DNA of 64,000 nucleotides from Geothermobacter hydrogeniphilus (GCF_002898515.1 NZ_PPFX01000002.1:91594-155593); one strand, 5' to 3'; positions 39,491 to 50,788 are shown, counted from the first letter of the stretch. A program made the numbers and translations. Notes: generated from the sequence alone by a model not told the origin.

Positions 39491-39889
39491 CTACCAGATG
39501 GTGCAGATCAGCTCGCCGCCGATTTCCGCTCCACGTGCGGCCACATCCCCCATCACCCCCTGCGAGGTGGACAGGATGGCACAGCCGAGGCCGTTTTTAA
39601 CCTGGGGGATCTCGTCCTTGCCGACATAGACCCGGCAACCCGGAGTCGAAACCCTCCGCAATTCATGAATGACATGCTGCTGTTCCTCATCGTACTTGAG
39701 GTAAATCCGCAGCATACCCTGCTTGGAGTCGGGGGTCTCCTTGAAATTCTTGATGTAACCCTGCTCCTTGAGCACCGTCGCGATTGCCACCTTGATTTTC
39801 GAAGACGGCATGTCAAGCTTCTGGTGCTTAGCCATTCCGGCATTACGGATGCGGGTCAGCAAATCCGCGATAGGATCTGTCATCGACAT
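39491..39889 (-). CDS. rpsH: 30S ribosomal protein S8
   Basis: A 132-residue 16S rRNA-binding protein. [17 protein letters not shown] and the C-terminal [20 protein letters not shown] are diagnostic. S8 is the repressor of the spc operon in E. coli; no S8 target could be recognised by eye at rplE here. The ATG at 39889 has GAGGAG 9 bases upstream. Confidence 0.97.
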   Translation of the reverse strand: MSMTDPIADLLTRIRNAGMAKHQKLDMPSSKIKVAIATVLKEQGYIKNFKETPDSKQGMLRIYLKYDEEQQHVIHELRRVSTPGCRVYVGKDEIPQVKNGLGCAILSTSQGVMGDVAARGAEIGGELICTIW

Positions 39890-39910
39890 TGGCTGCTACT
39901 CCTCGAGGTG

Positions 39911-40096
39911 TTACCAGCTGGACTTGGTCACTCCGGGAAGTTTACCGTCGGAGGCAAGCTTCCGGAGGCAGATCCGGCACATGTTGAATTTACGATAGTA
40001 AGCACGGGGACGACCGCAGAGGGGACAGCGATTGTACTCCCGAACCTTGAACTTTTTCGGCCGTTTGGCCTTGATGATCATGGATTTCTTAGCCAC
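39911..40096 (-). CDS. rpsN: 30S ribosomal protein S14 type Z
   Basis: A 61-residue zinc form of S14. Cys24, Cys27, Cys40 and Cys43 (CPLC and CRIC) bind zinc. The short length identifies type Z rather than the 101-residue E. coli form. It sits between rplE and rpsH, the standard position. Confidence 0.96.
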   Translation of the reverse strand: MAKKSMIIKAKRPKKFKVREYNRCPLCGRPRAYYRKFNMCRICLRKLASDGKLPGVTKSSW

Positions 40097-40110
40097 GTTG
40101 TTCCTCCGCC

Positions 40111-40653
40111 CTAGCCTTTACGGAACGGCATGCCGAGTTCACGCAGCAGCGCACGGCCATGCTCATCGTTTTTGGCAGTAGTGACAATGGTGATATTCAG
40201 CCCCTTGACCTTATCGATCTTGTCGAGATCAATCTCAGGGAAAATGATCTGTTCCTTGATGCCGAGAGTGTAGTTACCACGACCATCAAATGCCTTGGGA
40301 GAAATTCCCTTGAAATCGCGAACCCGAGGCAATGCGACATTGATCAGGCGATCAAGAAACTCGTACGCCCGTTCGCGACGCAGCGTCACGGCAGCACCGA
40401 TCGGCATCCCTTCGCGCAATTTGAACTGGGCGATGGACTTCTTGGCCTTGGTGACGATCGGTTTCTGCCCGGTCAGCAGGCCAAGCTCCTCAACAGCGGA
40501 CTCTAGAACCTTGATGTTCTGAATCGCTTCGCCGAGCCCCATGTTGACAACGACCTTTTCAACCTTGGGCACTTCCATCACATTTTTAAGCCCCAGGGAA
40601 TCTTTGAGGCGCGGGACCATTTCGGTCTCGTATTGCTGTTTCAATCTGGCCAT
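40111..40653 (-). CDS. rplE: 50S ribosomal protein L5
   Basis: A 180-residue 5S rRNA-binding protein of the central protuberance. [19 protein letters not shown]-like [17 protein letters not shown] and [17 protein letters not shown] are typical. The ATG at 40653 is 12 bases after the rplX stop. Confidence 0.97.
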   Translation of the reverse strand: MARLKQQYETEMVPRLKDSLGLKNVMEVPKVEKVVVNMGLGEAIQNIKVLESAVEELGLLTGQKPIVTKAKKSIAQFKLREGMPIGAAVTLRRERAYEFLDRLINVALPRVRDFKGISPKAFDGRGNYTLGIKEQIIFPEIDLDKIDKVKGLNITIVTTAKNDEHGRALLRELGMPFRKG

Positions 40654-40665
40654 GGAAAAACTCCG

Positions 40666-40995
40666 TTACTTATCCACGATCTCGTTGCACTTCTTGCAGA
40701 AGCGGACCTTAGCACCGTCATCAAGGACACGGACACCAGTCCGGGTCGGCTTGTTGCAGGAGGCACAGACCAACATCACGTTGGAGATGGCCAGCGGCGC
40801 TTCCTTTTCAACAATCCCCCCATCCTGATTGGTCTGGCTGGGGCGGGTGTGACGCTTGACCATGTTGAGGTTTTCCACCACAACACGGTTACTGTCAGCG
40901 ATGATACGCATCACCTTGCCGGTTTTGCCTTTTTCCTTGCCGGCAATAACCATGACGGTATCATCTTTTTTAACGTGATATTTGATCGCTGCCAT
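40666..40995 (-). CDS. rplX: 50S ribosomal protein L24 (with zinc ribbon tail)
   Basis: A 109-residue assembly initiator protein. The KOW motif (DDTVMVIAGKEKGKTGKV) lies at 11-28. The C-terminal part carries Cys77, Cys80, Cys100 and Cys103 in two CxxC pairs, a zinc-ribbon-like extension seen in some bacterial L24s but absent from the E. coli one. Confidence 0.95.
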   Translation of the reverse strand: MAAIKYHVKKDDTVMVIAGKEKGKTGKVMRIIADSNRVVVENLNMVKRHTRPSQTNQDGGIVEKEAPLAISNVMLVCASCNKPTRTGVRVLDDGAKVRFCKKCNEIVDK

Positions 40996-41021
40996 CGTTC
41001 ACAATCTCCAAGCGCTGCGAA

Positions 41022-41390
41022 TTACAGAACTTCGGGAGCAAGAGAGACAATCTTCATGTAACGCTTGGCGCGCAACTCTCTCGCCACGGGACCGAAAATT
41101 CGTGTCCCCACCGGCTCACCGGCAGCATTGATCACCACTGCCGAGTTATTGTCAAAACGGATATAACTGCCATCCGGGCGGTTGATCTCCTTCTTCGTCC
41201 GGACAATGACGGCCTTCACCACATCGCCCTTCTTGACCTTGGAGTTCGGCATCGCCTCCTTGACGGAACAAATAATAATGTCCCCCAGACCGGCGTATTT
41301 CCGCTTGGAGCCTCCCGGAACCTTGATACAGCAGAGTTTCCGGGCACCGGAATTGTCTGCTACATCGAGCATGGACTGCATCTGGATCAT
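41022..41390 (-). CDS. rplN: 50S ribosomal protein L14
   Basis: A 122-residue protein at the subunit interface. [19 protein letters not shown] and the C-terminal [10 protein letters not shown] are diagnostic. It starts at the ATG at 41390, 21 bases after the rpsQ stop. Confidence 0.97.
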   Translation of the reverse strand: MIQMQSMLDVADNSGARKLCCIKVPGGSKRKYAGLGDIIICSVKEAMPNSKVKKGDVVKAVIVRTKKEINRPDGSYIRFDNNSAVVINAAGEPVGTRIFGPVARELRAKRYMKIVSLAPEVL

Positions 41391-41411
41391 CGGTGTATCT
41401 CCTAAACCTGC

Positions 41412-41669
41412 CTAGACGTTCTTCTCAAGGATTTCACGCACCCGCCAGCGCTTCTGCTTGGAGAGAGGACGTGTTTCCACAATCAGCACCTTGTCCCCGA
41501 TTTCACAGTTGTTCTGCTCATCGTGGGCCTTACAGGTGTAACGGCGCTTGATATATTTCTTGTAAACGGGGTGCTTGACCAGGTTATCAACCTTGACAAC
41601 GACGGTTTTATCCATCTTGTCACTGACCACAACCCCAACTCGGGTTTTTCGATTACCACGCTGCGTCAT
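41412..41669 (-). CDS. rpsQ: 30S ribosomal protein S17
   Basis: An 85-residue OB-fold protein that binds 16S rRNA early in assembly. [18 protein letters not shown] and the C-terminal [15 protein letters not shown] are typical. The gene lies 21 bases after the rpmC stop. Confidence 0.97.
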   Translation of the reverse strand: MTQRGNRKTRVGVVVSDKMDKTVVVKVDNLVKHPVYKKYIKRRYTCKAHDEQNNCEIGDKVLIVETRPLSKQKRWRVREILEKNV

Positions 41670-41690
41670 CTGTTTTCCTCGTCGCGTCTG

Positions 41691-41879
41691 TTACGCCTGC
41701 TTTTGCTGCAGAACCGTCTTAACCCGGGCGATATCCTTACGCACCTGACCGATACGGGCGGTGTTTTCAAGGTGTCCGGTATGCAGTTGAAAGCGAAGGT
41801 TGAAGAGTTCCTGATCGAGTTCCAGAATCTTCTTCTCCAGCTCGGCAGCATCCAGTTCGCGAATCTCACTTGCCTTCAT
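41691..41879 (-). CDS. rpmC: 50S ribosomal protein L29
   Basis: A 62-residue helical hairpin protein near the exit tunnel, where SRP and trigger factor dock. [18 protein letters not shown] and [18 protein letters not shown] are typical. It overlaps the rplP 3' end by 14 bases, so translation is coupled. Confidence 0.96.
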   Translation of the reverse strand: MKASEIRELDAAELEKKILELDQELFNLRFQLHTGHLENTARIGQVRKDIARVKTVLQQKQA

Positions 41880-42291
41880 TGGAGTCCTCCCTGGTCACGA
41901 ACTTGGTCCGCATCGGAAGTTTGTGGGCGCCGAGGCGCATCGCCTCGCGAGCAACCTCTTCACTGACACCCTGCATTTCGTAGAGCATGACACCGGGCTT
42001 GATCACGGCAACCCAGCTCTCCGGCGATCCCTTACCTTTACCCATGCGGGTTTCGGCCGGTTTTTTGGTCAGCGGCTTGTCAGGAAAGGCACGAATCCAG
42101 ATCTTGCCGCCACGCTTGATATAACGGGTCATCGCCCGCCGGGCAGCTTCGATCTGCCGGGATGAAAGCCAGCCACACTCGGTAGCCTGAAGACCGAAGT
42201 CCCCGAAATTCAGGCCGGTACCTCCCTTGGCGGCTCCGTTCATGCGCCCTTTGAACTGCTTTCTATGTTTAACCTTTTTGGGCATTAACAT
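41866..42291 (-). CDS. rplP: 50S ribosomal protein L16
   Basis: A 141-residue protein near the A-site. [16 protein letters not shown] and [20 protein letters not shown] are typical. The ATG at 42291 has GAGGAG 10 bases upstream; a second ATG at 42285 (MPKKVKH) is an equally conserved start. Confidence 0.95.
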   Translation of the reverse strand: MLMPKKVKHRKQFKGRMNGAAKGGTGLNFGDFGLQATECGWLSSRQIEAARRAMTRYIKRGGKIWIRAFPDKPLTKKPAETRMGKGKGSPESWVAVIKPGVMLYEMQGVSEEVAREAMRLGAHKLPMRTKFVTREDSNEGK

Positions 42292-42318
42292 GGTCAGGGA
42301 ACTCCTCTGTTCTAAATC

Positions 42319-42960
42319 TTACTGAGCCTGTTCCTGGCTCAGGACCTCGCCTTTGAAGATCAACACCTTGACACCGATAATGCCATAGGTGGTCTTGGCC
42401 TCAGCGAAACCATAGTCGATATTGGCGCGCAGGGTATGAAGCGGAACCCGTCCCTCGCGGTACCATTCGCGGCGGCTCATTTCAGCACCGCCAAGACGAC
42501 CGGAACATTCGATCTTGATGCCTTCGGCACCAAACTTGAGGGCCTGGCCAACCGATTTTTTCATTGCCCGCCGAAACGCAACCCGGCGTTCAAGCTGCAG
42601 GGCGACATTCTCGGCAACCAGCTGCGCATCAACTTCCGGCTTGCGGATCTCCTGGATGTTGATAAACACCTCTTTATCGGTCAGCTTGGCAAGCTCTCTT
42701 TTCAGGGCTTCAACTTCAGAGCCCTTCTTGCCGATGATGATACCCGGCCGCGCGGCGAAGATATTGATCTTGGCCTTATTGGCGGCACGCTCTAATTCGA
42801 TCTTCGAGATCCCGGCATGGAACAGTCGCTTCTTGAGGTAGTCACGGAGCTTGATATCCTCATGCAGCAAGTCGGCATAGTTCGACGTTGCGAACCACTT
42901 CGACTCCCAGGTCCGGATTACTCCGAGACGAAAACCTACTGGATGAACTTTCTGGCCCAA
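42319..42960 (-). CDS. rpsC: 30S ribosomal protein S3
   Basis: A 213-residue protein at the mRNA entry tunnel. The KH domain with [18 protein letters not shown] and the C-terminal domain with [12 protein letters not shown] are intact. It starts with TTG at 42960 ([13 protein letters not shown]) behind a strong GAGGAGGTG, 19 bases after rplV. Confidence 0.96.
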   Translation of the reverse strand: MGQKVHPVGFRLGVIRTWESKWFATSNYADLLHEDIKLRDYLKKRLFHAGISKIELERAANKAKINIFAARPGIIIGKKGSEVEALKRELAKLTDKEVFINIQEIRKPEVDAQLVAENVALQLERRVAFRRAMKKSVGQALKFGAEGIKIECSGRLGGAEMSRREWYREGRVPLHTLRANIDYGFAEAKTTYGIIGVKVLIFKGEVLSQEQAQ

Positions 42961-42979
42961 AGTTTCACCTCCTCAACGA

Positions 42980-43312
42980 CTACTTCACGTCCAGAACCAC
43001 GGTGATATGGCTCGTCGGTTTACGGATACGGGTGGCCCGCCCCTGGGCGCGCGGAAGAAACCGCTTAAGGGCCGGACCCTGATCAACAGTGATGGTTTTA
43101 ACGTACAACTGGTCAACGTCCGAAACGCCCTTCTGTTCGGCATTGGCGACCGCGGAACTGACCAGGGTCGCAACGATCCCGGCGGCTTTCTGCGGAGAGA
43201 ATTTCAGGACATTCAAGGCATCCTGCACTCCCTTGCCGCGGACCATGTCGACCACCCAACGCGCCTTCTGCGGTGACAGGCGTACATATCTCAATTTGGC
43301 TTTGGCTTCCAT
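42980..43312 (-). CDS. rplV: 50S ribosomal protein L22
   Basis: A 110-residue protein lining the exit tunnel. MEAKAKLRYVRLSPQKAR and the beta-hairpin FLPRAQGRATRIRKPTSHI are typical; the hairpin is where macrolide resistance changes occur, and it appears normal. The ATG at 43312 has GAGGAG 8 bases upstream. Confidence 0.96.
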   Translation of the reverse strand: MEAKAKLRYVRLSPQKARWVVDMVRGKGVQDALNVLKFSPQKAAGIVATLVSSAVANAEQKGVSDVDQLYVKTITVDQGPALKRFLPRAQGRATRIRKPTSHITVVLDVK

Positions 43313-43333
43313 TGGAACCACTCCTCGCCGAAT

Positions 43334-43609
43334 TTACTTTTTCTTTTTCTTGTCAGAACCGTGCCCGTAATAAGTCCGGGTCGGAGCGAACTCACCAAGT
43401 TTATGGCCAACCATGTTCTCGGAGACGAAGACCGGCACGAATTTGCGACCATTGTGGACCGCAAAGGTGTAGCCGACGAACTCGGGCAGGATGGTGGACC
43501 GCCGGGACCAGGTTTTGATGACCTTGCGTGAATCGGGCTGCCCCTCGGGGTCGATTTTACGCATCAGGCTTTCTTCAACGTAAGGTCCCTTCTTGATCGA
43601 TCTTGCCAT
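43334..43609 (-). CDS. rpsS: 30S ribosomal protein S19
   Basis: A 91-residue head protein. [19 protein letters not shown] and [18 protein letters not shown] are diagnostic; the tail ends in lysines. It lies 39 bases after the rplB stop. Confidence 0.97.
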   Translation of the reverse strand: MARSIKKGPYVEESLMRKIDPEGQPDSRKVIKTWSRRSTILPEFVGYTFAVHNGRKFVPVFVSENMVGHKLGEFAPTRTYYGHGSDKKKKK

Positions 43610-43648
43610 CGATATTCTCCTCTAGAATCTCATCCGCGCAGCGGAAAC

Positions 43649-44473
43649 TTATTTCTTACGCCGCCGCACGATAAAGCGGTCGGAACGCTTGTTGGTTCGA
43701 GTCTTGTAGCCTTTGGTCGGAACGCCCCAGGGAGTGACCGGATGGCGACCACCGGAACTCTTGCCCTCACCACCACCATGGGGATGATCGACCGGGTTCA
43801 TGGCGACACCGCGGGACTGCGGGCGCTTGCCGAGCCAGCGGGCGCGGCCGGCCTTGCCAAGCTTGACATTCTCATGGTCAAGATTACCGACCTGACCAAC
43901 AGTGGCACAACAATCCTGCAGCACCAGTCGGACTTCGCCCGAAGGGAGCCGCAACTGAGCGTACTTGCCTTCTTTGGCGGCGATCATGGCGTAACTGCCG
44001 GCACTGCGCGCCAACTGCCCGCCCTTGCCAAGTTTGAGTTCAACATTGTGAACCCAGGTACCGAGCGGTATCGAACGGATCGGCAGGGCGTTGCCGGGCT
44101 TGATGTCGGCGCTGCTTGAAGCAATCACCTCCTGGCCGACCTGCAATCCATTCGGAGCCAGGATATAACGCTTTTCACCGTCAGCGTAATGGAGCAGGGC
44201 AATACGCGCTGAACGATTCGGATCATACTCAACCCCGACAACCCTGGCCGGGATCTCCTTCTTGTCACGCCGGAAATCGATGATCCGGTATTTGCGCTTA
44301 TGACCGCCCCCGGTATGCCGCTTGGTGATGCGGCCGTTGTTGTTGCGGCCGCCACTGCTTTTGAGCGGGGCCAGCAGGGACTTCTCGGGCTCCGAACGGG
44401 TAATTTCGTCGAAGTTGGCCGAGGTCATATGACGGCGGCCGGCCGATGTCGGTTTATATTTCTTGATGCCCAT
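43649..44473 (-). CDS. rplB: 50S ribosomal protein L2
   Basis: A 274-residue protein near the peptidyl transferase centre. [20 protein letters not shown] and the C-terminal [16 protein letters not shown], with the conserved His, are present. The ATG at 44473 is 31 bases after rplW. Confidence 0.97.
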   Translation of the reverse strand: MGIKKYKPTSAGRRHMTSANFDEITRSEPEKSLLAPLKSSGGRNNNGRITKRHTGGGHKRKYRIIDFRRDKKEIPARVVGVEYDPNRSARIALLHYADGEKRYILAPNGLQVGQEVIASSSADIKPGNALPIRSIPLGTWVHNVELKLGKGGQLARSAGSYAMIAAKEGKYAQLRLPSGEVRLVLQDCCATVGQVGNLDHENVKLGKAGRARWLGKRPQSRGVAMNPVDHPHGGGEGKSSGGRHPVTPWGVPTKGYKTRTNKRSDRFIVRRRKK

Positions 44474-44504
44474 TATCGCAACTCCCTATCCACTGTCTGA
44501 AGAC

Positions 44505-44792
44505 CTAAACCCCGAAGAGATCGATTTCGTTCCCCTCGGCGAGGGTCACATAGGCCTTCTTCCAATTACTGCGCTTACCGAAATTCCGGCCGACACGCTT
44601 GACTTTACCAGCGACCAGAACCGTGTTCACTCCCTCAACCTTGACATCGAAGGCTTTTTCCACGGCCTGCTTGATCTCGATCTTGTTGGCAGTACGCGCA
44701 ACCTCAAAGGCCACAACATTGCCACCCTCACGAACCATGCTGGTTTTTTCAGTAATCAAGGGGCGCTTGATGATCTGATGCAGGGGTTTCAT
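44505..44792 (-). CDS. rplW: 50S ribosomal protein L23
   Basis: A 95-residue exit-tunnel rim protein. [12 protein letters not shown] and the [16 protein letters not shown] segment are typical. The ATG overlaps the rplD stop by 4 bases, so translation is coupled. Confidence 0.96.
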   Translation of the reverse strand: MKPLHQIIKRPLITEKTSMVREGGNVVAFEVARTANKIEIKQAVEKAFDVKVEGVNTVLVAGKVKRVGRNFGKRSNWKKAYVTLAEGNEIDLFGV

Positions 44793-45412
44793 GATGCCAA
44801 CGCTCCTTCAAGCTGGGCCACGGCGGCCTCAGTCAGTACCAGGTTCGGGTACTTCATAATGTCATACACATTGACGCCCTCGGCGCGCAGAACCTTGACA
44901 CCGGGAAGATTGCGCGCCGACAGTTCGACGGTCGGTTCGGGCTGATCAATAACCACCAGGGTCTTGTCGAGCTCGAAGCGCGACAAAACTGCGGCAAAGC
45001 CCTTGGTGCTGATCGTTTCGAACTTCAGTCCATTGAGAACGGTCAGCTTCTCCTCCTTGTAACGAGCGGAGAGAGCGCTTCGCAGTGCCGCTTTCTTCAC
45101 CTTGCGATTAAGCTTGAAGGTGTAGTCGCGAGGGGTCGGGCCGAACACCGTACCGCCACCGACAAAGTTGGGAGCCCGCATGGTACCCTGGCGGGCGTTG
45201 CCGGTCCCTTTCTGCCGATAGGGCTTCTTGCCGCCACCGGAGACTTCACTGCGCCCCTTGGTCTTGGCCGTTCCCTGACGCTTCTTGGCCAACTGGTAAC
45301 GAACCATATCGTGGATCAGGTAACCCTTGACGTCGTCGTTGAAAACAGCGTCTGCAAGGTCTCGTTCCCCGACCTCATTTTTATCGATATCAAAAACAGT
45401 AATCTTCGCCAT
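44789..45412 (-). CDS. rplD: 50S ribosomal protein L4
   Basis: A 207-residue protein whose loop ([19 protein letters not shown]) reaches the exit tunnel. In gammaproteobacteria L4 also represses the S10 operon; no S10-leader target precedes rpsJ here because tuf1 lies directly upstream. The ATG at 45412 is 27 bases after rplC. Confidence 0.96.
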   Translation of the reverse strand: MAKITVFDIDKNEVGERDLADAVFNDDVKGYLIHDMVRYQLAKKRQGTAKTKGRSEVSGGGKKPYRQKGTGNARQGTMRAPNFVGGGTVFGPTPRDYTFKLNRKVKKAALRSALSARYKEEKLTVLNGLKFETISTKGFAAVLSRFELDKTLVVIDQPEPTVELSARNLPGVKVLRAEGVNVYDIMKYPNLVLTEAAVAQLEGALAS

Positions 45413-45439
45413 TATCTTTCTCCAGGAGCGACCACGCCG

Positions 45440-46081
45440 TTATTCGGTGGGCAGCTTAACACCGGGACGGATAGTCACAACACTGTTGCGCGACCCCGGA
45501 ACGGCCCCCTTGATGAGCAGCAGATTCTGCTCGGGGCGAACATCAACGATTGCCAGGTTCTGGGTGGTGACACGCTCATTACCCATCTGACCGGCCATTT
45601 TCTTGCCCTTGAAGACCCGTGATGGCCACGCGCTGCAACCGATGGCACCGGGAGCACGATGAAACTTGGAACCATGGCTCGAACGACCACCGGCAAAATT
45701 CCACCGCTTCATGACACCCTGGTAGCCCTTACCCTTGCTGGTGCCAGTGATGTCGACGATATCCCCGATCTGGAACATGTCGGCGCAGGTCACCTCGTCA
45801 CCGACATTAATACCGTCAATATCCTTGACTCGAAATTCTTTAAGGTGAGCAAACGCTCCCTTGCCGGCCTTTTTGAAATGACCCATCTCCGGCTTGTTGA
45901 CCCGGTGGGCAGCCTTCGGCGCGAATCCGAGCTGTACGGCGTTGTAGCCATCGCTCTCGACGGTTTTCTTCTGCAAAACAACGCAGGGCCCGGCCTCAAC
46001 AACTGTCACCGGCACCCGCCGCCCGTCGGCCGCGTAGATCTGGGTCATGCCCAGTTTTTTTCCCAAAATTCCCTTGATCAT
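45440..46081 (-). CDS. rplC: 50S ribosomal protein L3
   Basis: A 213-residue primary assembly protein. [16 protein letters not shown] and the central [17 protein letters not shown] loop with the tip near the peptidyl transferase centre are diagnostic. The ATG at 46081 is 33 bases after rpsJ. Confidence 0.97.
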   Translation of the reverse strand: MIKGILGKKLGMTQIYAADGRRVPVTVVEAGPCVVLQKKTVESDGYNAVQLGFAPKAAHRVNKPEMGHFKKAGKGAFAHLKEFRVKDIDGINVGDEVTCADMFQIGDIVDITGTSKGKGYQGVMKRWNFAGGRSSHGSKFHRAPGAIGCSAWPSRVFKGKKMAGQMGNERVTTQNLAIVDVRPEQNLLLIKGAVPGSRNSVVTIRPGVKLPTE

Positions 46082-46114
46082 CGTTCGTATCCCTGATGCG
46101 ACGAAAACGTTTGG

Positions 46115-46423
46115 TTACAGCTTGATCTCGACATCGACACCCGCTGACAGGTCAAGCTTCATCAGCGCGTCGACCGTCTGCTGGGTCGGCTCAACGATGT
46201 CAAGCAACCGCTTGTGGGTACGCATCTCGAACTGTTCACGACTCTTTTTGTCGACATGCGGCCCGCGAAGAACACAGTACTTGTTGATCACGGTCGGCAA
46301 CGGCACCGGCCCGGCAATCCGAGCGCCGGTCCGCTTCGCGGTGTCGACGATCTCGGTAACGGACTGATCGAGCAGTTTGTGATCGTACGCCTTCAAACGA
46401 ATTCTTATTTTCTGGCTCTGCAT
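46115..46423 (-). CDS. rpsJ: 30S ribosomal protein S10 / NusE
   Basis: A 102-residue head protein that also acts with NusB in antitermination and links NusG to the ribosome. [17 protein letters not shown] and [21 protein letters not shown] are diagnostic. It starts only 15 bases after tuf1, so it is transcribed as part of the str block without its own leader. Confidence 0.97.
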   Translation of the reverse strand: MQSQKIRIRLKAYDHKLLDQSVTEIVDTAKRTGARIAGPVPLPTVINKYCVLRGPHVDKKSREQFEMRTHKRLLDIVEPTQQTVDALMKLDLSAGVDVEIKL

Positions 46424-46438
46424 GAAACTGCTCCCTGA

Positions 46439-47629
46439 TTACTCGATAACTTCGCTGACGACGCCGGCACCGACGGTGCGGCCGCCTTCGCGGATGGCGA
46501 AACGCAGTTCCTTGTCCATGGCGATCGGGGTGATCAGATTGATCTCCATCGCCACGTTGTCGCCAGGCATGACCATCTCGGTCCCCTCGGGGAGAGTACA
46601 GATCCCGGTCACGTCGGTGGTGCGGAAGTAGAACTGCGGACGATAGCCCTTGAAGAATGGGGTATGACGACCACCCTCTTCCTTGGTCAGGATGTAGGCC
46701 TCAGCCTTGAACCTGGTGTGCGGGGTGATGCTGCCCGGCTTCGCCAGAACCTGGCCGCGCTCGATCTCCTCGCGCTTCACGCCGCGCAGCAGAACACCGA
46801 TGTTGTCACCGGCCTGCCCCTGGTCCAGCAACTTGCGGAACATCTCGACGCCGGTCACGACGGTCTTGCTGGTCTCCTTCATGCCGACGATCTCGATCTC
46901 CTCGCCGACCTTGACAACCCCGCGCTCGACACGACCGGTGGCCACGGTACCGCGACCGGAAATCGAGAAAACATCCTCGACCGGCATCAGGAAAGGCTTG
47001 TCGATGTCACGCTCCGGGGTCGGAATGTAGCTGTCGACCTGAGCCATCAGTTCAAGAACCTTGTCTTTACCAATGGCGTCGTCACGACCTTCGAGGGCGG
47101 CCAGAGCACTGCCAGCCACAATCGGAATATCGTCACCGGGGAAGTCGTAGCTGGAGAGCAGCTCGCGAACTTCAAGCTCGACCAGCTCCATCAACTCCTC
47201 ATCATCGACCATGTCGGCCTTGTTGAGGAAGACAACCATCGCCGGAACACCGACCTGACGGGCGAGCAGGATATGCTCACGGGTCTGCGGCATCGGACCG
47301 TCGGCCGCGGACACGACCAGGATCGCGCCGTCCATCTGCGCAGCACCGGTGATCATGTTCTTGACGTAGTCGGCATGACCCGGGCAGTCAACATGGGCGT
47401 AATGCCGGGTGTCGGTCTCATATTCGACATGGGCGGTGGCAATGGTGATACCGCGCTCGCGCTCTTCGGGAGCGTTGTCGATCTGGTCAAAGGCCATCGC
47501 CTCGGCGCCGCCGGCTTCGGCGAGAACCTTGGTGATAGCGGCAGTCAGCGTGGTCTTGCCATGGTCAACGTGGCCAATGGTGCCGATGTTGACATGGGGC
47601 TTTGTTCTTTCAAACTTTTCCTTGGACAT
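46439..47629 (-). CDS. tuf1: Elongation factor Tu, copy 1
   Basis: A 396-residue GTPase that delivers aminoacyl-tRNA. G1 GHVDHGKT is at 19-26, and the DCPGH and NKAD motifs follow. The translated product is identical to the second copy at 62809-63999; five silent base differences separate the genes. The order fusA-tuf-rpsJ is standard. The start is the ATG at 47629, with AGGGAGG upstream. Confidence 0.98.
   Translation of the reverse strand: MSKEKFERTKPHVNIGTIGHVDHGKTTLTAAITKVLAEAGGAEAMAFDQIDNAPEERERGITIATAHVEYETDTRHYAHVDCPGHADYVKNMITGAAQMDGAILVVSAADGPMPQTREHILLARQVGVPAMVVFLNKADMVDDEELMELVELEVRELLSSYDFPGDDIPIVAGSALAALEGRDDAIGKDKVLELMAQVDSYIPTPERDIDKPFLMPVEDVFSISGRGTVATGRVERGVVKVGEEIEIVGMKETSKTVVTGVEMFRKLLDQGQAGDNIGVLLRGVKREEIERGQVLAKPGSITPHTRFKAEAYILTKEEGGRHTPFFKGYRPQFYFRTTDVTGICTLPEGTEMVMPGDNVAMEINLITPIAMDKELRFAIREGGRTVGAGVVSEVIE
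46439..47629. repeat. Long direct repeat, tuf1 half (pairs with 62809-63999)
   Basis: The tuf coding region occurs twice in the same orientation, 16370 bases apart. It is 1191 bases long with five A/G differences at 46703, 46922, 47114, 47201 and 47576 (partners 63073, 63292, 63484, 63571 and 63946). Flanks do not match, so only the coding sequence is shared. Confidence 0.95.
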
Positions 47630-47650
47630 GGGGTCGTCCTCCCTGATCCT

Positions 47651-49729
47651 TTATCCGTTAGCCTTGGCAACGATCTCTTCTGCAATCGAGTTCGGTACCT
47701 GCTCATAATGATCGAAAACCATGGTGTAGGTCGCACGGCCCTGGGTCGAGCTGCGCAGATCGGTCGCATAACCGAACATATTTGCCAGCGGCACATGGGC
47801 ATTCACCACCTGAGCTCCACCGCGACTGTCCATTCCCATAACTTTGCCGCGTCGGCTGCTCAAGTCACCCATGACATCGCCCATATATTCTTCAGGAACC
47901 ACGACTTCGACCGCCATCATCGGCTCAAGCAGAACCGGTCCAGCCTTTTTGGCCCCCTCTTTAAAGCCCATGGAACCGGCAATCTTGAAAGCCATCTCCG
48001 AGGAGTCGACATCATGATAGGAACCGTCAAAGCAAGTCACCTTGACATCGACCATCGGATATCCGGCCACAGGGCCATTCTGACAGGCTTCTTCACAGCC
48101 CTTGCCGACCGCCGGGATATATTCTCGCGGGATGACGCCACCCTTGATCTGATCGACGAACTCAAACCCGCCGCCCGGCTCCACCGGCTCAAGCCGCAAA
48201 TGACAATCACCATACTGTCCACGGCCACCCGATTGACGCACGAACTTGCCCTCTACCTCAACCGTCTTGGTAATAGTTTCACGGTAGGCAACCTGGGGCG
48301 CACCGACATTGGCCTCAACTTTGAACTCCCGCTTGAGACGATCGATAATGATCTCAAGATGCAGTTCACCCATTCCGGAAAGAATGGTCTGACCGGTCTC
48401 CTCGTCAGTATGACATTGCAGCGAAGGGTCCTCCTGCAGCAACTTCTGCAGTGCGGTTCCGAGTTTCTCCTGATCACCCTTGGTCTTTGGTTCAACGGCG
48501 ATATGAATGACCGGTTCCGGAAACTCCATCGCCTCCAGGAGACAGGGCTGCTTGTCATCACAGAGAGTATCGCCAGTGGTCGTCGTTTTCAGCCCAACCG
48601 CCGCGGCAATATCCCCCGAGTAAACCTGCTTGATTTCCTCCCGCTTGTTGGCGTGCATTTTCAACAGCCGACCGAACCGTTCTTTTTTCTGCTTGGTCGA
48701 GTTCAGCACCGAAGCGCCGGACTCAGCGACTCCGGAGTAAACCCTGAAGAAGGTCAACTGACCGACAAACGGGTCGGTCATGATCTTGAACGCCAGAGCC
48801 GAGAAGGGCCCATTATCATCAGCGGGCCGGGTCAATTCTTCACCATTATCCGGATTGACACCCTTGATGGCGGGAACGTCAAGCGGCGACGGCATGTAAT
48901 CAACCACAGCATCAAGCAGGGTCTGAACACCCTTATTCTTAAAGGCGGACCCACAGAGGACCGGATTGATATGCAGACCAATGGTCGCCTTACGGATGCC
49001 GGCCTTAACCTCGTCGATCGTCAACTCTTCACCGGCAAGATACTTCTCCATCAGCTCTTCATCCTGAGAGCTGATTTCTTCAATCATCGCCTCACGGGCA
49101 GCCTCGGCCTCACCCTTCAGGTCATCAGGGATGTCGATCACCTCGTAGTTGGCACCCATCGACTCATCATCCCAGACAATCGCCCTCATCTGCACCAAGT
49201 CGATGACACCACGAAATTGATCTTCCCTGCCAATCGGCAACTGAATCGGTACCGGATTGGCACCAAGCCGATCACGCATCATGTCGATGCCTCGCTGAAA
49301 ATCGGCACCAATACGATCCATCTTATTGATGAAAGCTATCCGCGGAACACCATATTTGTCGGCCTGCCGCCAGACGGTCTCAGACTGGGGCTCGACACCG
49401 CCAACCGAGCAGAAGACCGCGATCGATCCATCAAGCACCTTCAGCGAGCGCTCAACCTCGATCGTAAAGTCGACATGCCCCGGGGTGTCAATGATGTTGA
49501 CCCGATGATCATTCCAGAAACAGGTCGTCGCGGCGGAGGTAATAGTGATACCACGCTCCTGCTCCTGCTCCATCCAGTCCATGGTGGCAGCACCATCATG
49601 GACTTCACCGATCTTGTGAGAGACCCCCGTATAATAGAGAATCCGCTCAGTGGTCGTTGTCTTGCCGGCATCAATATGAGCCATAATGCCGATATTACGC
49701 GTCTTTTCAAGTGCTACTTTACGTGCCAC
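47651..49729 (-). CDS. fusA: Elongation factor G
   Basis: A 692-residue translocation GTPase. AHIDAGKT is at 17-24, DTPGH and NKMD follow, and domains II-V are complete, with the tip loop [16 protein letters not shown] chose the GTG at 49729 ([12 protein letters not shown]); an in-frame TTG at 49738 would add 3 residues and its neighbourhood is less conserved. It is the only fusA in the window. Confidence 0.97.
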   Translation of the reverse strand: MARKVALEKTRNIGIMAHIDAGKTTTTERILYYTGVSHKIGEVHDGAATMDWMEQEQERGITITSAATTCFWNDHRVNIIDTPGHVDFTIEVERSLKVLDGSIAVFCSVGGVEPQSETVWRQADKYGVPRIAFINKMDRIGADFQRGIDMMRDRLGANPVPIQLPIGREDQFRGVIDLVQMRAIVWDDESMGANYEVIDIPDDLKGEAEAAREAMIEEISSQDEELMEKYLAGEELTIDEVKAGIRKATIGLHINPVLCGSAFKNKGVQTLLDAVVDYMPSPLDVPAIKGVNPDNGEELTRPADDNGPFSALAFKIMTDPFVGQLTFFRVYSGVAESGASVLNSTKQKKERFGRLLKMHANKREEIKQVYSGDIAAAVGLKTTTTGDTLCDDKQPCLLEAMEFPEPVIHIAVEPKTKGDQEKLGTALQKLLQEDPSLQCHTDEETGQTILSGMGELHLEIIIDRLKREFKVEANVGAPQVAYRETITKTVEVEGKFVRQSGGRGQYGDCHLRLEPVEPGGGFEFVDQIKGGVIPREYIPAVGKGCEEACQNGPVAGYPMVDVKVTCFDGSYHDVDSSEMAFKIAGSMGFKEGAKKAGPVLLEPMMAVEVVVPEEYMGDVMGDLSSRRGKVMGMDSRGGAQVVNAHVPLANMFGYATDLRSSTQGRATYTMVFDHYEQVPNSIAEEIVAKANG

Positions 49730-49776
49730 GTCTTTCAAGCCTCAGTCGGACCGCACATTCCGACCAGAAAATATAA

Positions 49777-50247
49777 CTACCAGCGATAATGGGCGAAGGC
49801 CTTGTTGGCCTCGGCCATCCGATGGGTATCCTCACGCTTCTTGACCGAATTGCCGCGATTCCCGGCAGCATCCAGAAGCTCTCCAGCCAACCGCTCACGC
49901 ATGGTCTTTTCACCACGTTGCCGCGAATAGTTGATCAGCCAGCGCATGGCAAGGGCATTACGGCGATCAGAACGAACCTCCACCGGCACCTGATAAGTCG
50001 AACCACCAACACGGCGGGACTTGACTTCCAGCACCGGACGAACATTCTCAAGCGCCTTCTTGAAGACCTCAAGCGGGTCGTCTCCGGTACGCTCGGCAAT
50101 CAGATCAAAAGCGCCGTAGACGATTCCCTCAGCGGTACTCTTCTTACCGTCAAGCATGATGCTGTTGACAAACTTGGCCAGCATCCGATCATGATACTTC
50201 GGATCGGGCAGAATAACACGCTTCGGAACTTCTCTTCTTCTAGGCAT
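49777..50247 (-). CDS. rpsG: 30S ribosomal protein S7
   Basis: A 156-residue head protein that nucleates 30S head assembly. [18 protein letters not shown] and the [16 protein letters not shown] hairpin are typical. The ATG at 50247 lies 21 bases after rpsL. Confidence 0.97.
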   Translation of the reverse strand: MPRRREVPKRVILPDPKYHDRMLAKFVNSIMLDGKKSTAEGIVYGAFDLIAERTGDDPLEVFKKALENVRPVLEVKSRRVGGSTYQVPVEVRSDRRNALAMRWLINYSRQRGEKTMRERLAGELLDAAGNRGNSVKKREDTHRMAEANKAFAHYRW

Positions 50248-50268
50248 AACGACCTCTCAAAACCTATC

Positions 50269-50640
50269 TTATTTCGGGCGCTTGGCGCCGTACTTGGAAC
50301 GTCCCTGGCGGCGATCCTGCACACCGGCCAGATCAAGAGCACCACGCACGATGTGATAACGAACACCCGGCAAGTCCTTGACACGGCCGCCACGAATCAA
50401 CACCACGGAGTGCTCCTGCAGGTTATGGCCGACCCCGGGAATATAGGAGGTCACCACAATGCCGTTGGTCAGCCGCACACGCGCCACCTTACGCAAAGCC
50501 GAGTTCGGCTTCTTCGGCGTCGTCGTATAAACGCGTGTACAGACACCGCGCCGCTGCGGACAGCACTGCAGTGCCGGCGCGGTCGATTTATTGATTTTCT
50601 TCTTACGTCCCTTACGGATCAATTGATTGATCGTCGGCAT
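50269..50640 (-). CDS. rpsL: 30S ribosomal protein S12
   Basis: A 123-residue decoding-centre protein. [19 protein letters not shown] has Lys43, the residue whose change gives streptomycin resistance, in the wild-type state; [13 protein letters not shown] holds the methylthiolated Asp. The ATG at 50640 follows the AAAATGGGAGTC leader. It heads the str-S10-spc-alpha superoperon. Confidence 0.97.
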   Translation of the reverse strand: MPTINQLIRKGRKKKINKSTAPALQCCPQRRGVCTRVYTTTPKKPNSALRKVARVRLTNGIVVTSYIPGVGHNLQEHSVVLIRGGRVKDLPGVRYHIVRGALDLAGVQDRRQGRSKYGAKRPK

Positions 50641-50712
50641 TCAAAGACTCCCATTTTCTCAGTAAGCTTCCTTGCAAAAGAGCGTACGGCTCCTTCGGGG
50701 GAAAACCCGCTG

Positions 50713-50741
50713 AATCTATCAATCGGCCTCCCTCTTGTCAA
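50713..50741 (-). promoter_or_regulatory. Strong sigma70-type promoter for the str/S10 superoperon
   Basis: A perfect TTGACA -35 (50736-50741) lies 17 bases from a TAGATT -10 (50713-50718). The predicted start near 50706 gives a leader of about 65 bases before rpsL. It is the best promoter match of its block and has no competitor downstream until trpE. Confidence 0.85.
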
Positions 50742-50761
50742 GGACTTTTTGGACTGTTTTT

Positions 50762-50788
50762 CCTTTTTCCGGCAACGCCGGAAAAAGG
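50762..50788 (-). other. Perfect hairpin after rpoC
   Basis: A 12-bp stem (CCTTTTTCCGGC / GCCGGAAAAAGG) with a 3-base loop lies 1 base after the rpoC stop. The U-rich part is inside the 5' arm and A-rich in the 3' arm, so no U-tract follows in the transcribed direction. It may be a 3' end stabiliser or Rho-linked end rather than an intrinsic terminator. Confidence 0.6.

Noticed and set aside
46664..49789. A 1041-codon open frame on the plus strand opposite tuf1 and fusA, and similar long frames opposite rpoC and rpoB
   Set aside because: They are antisense shadows created by strong codon bias in well-known genes. Their products show no recognisable domain and they have no ribosome sites or promoters.
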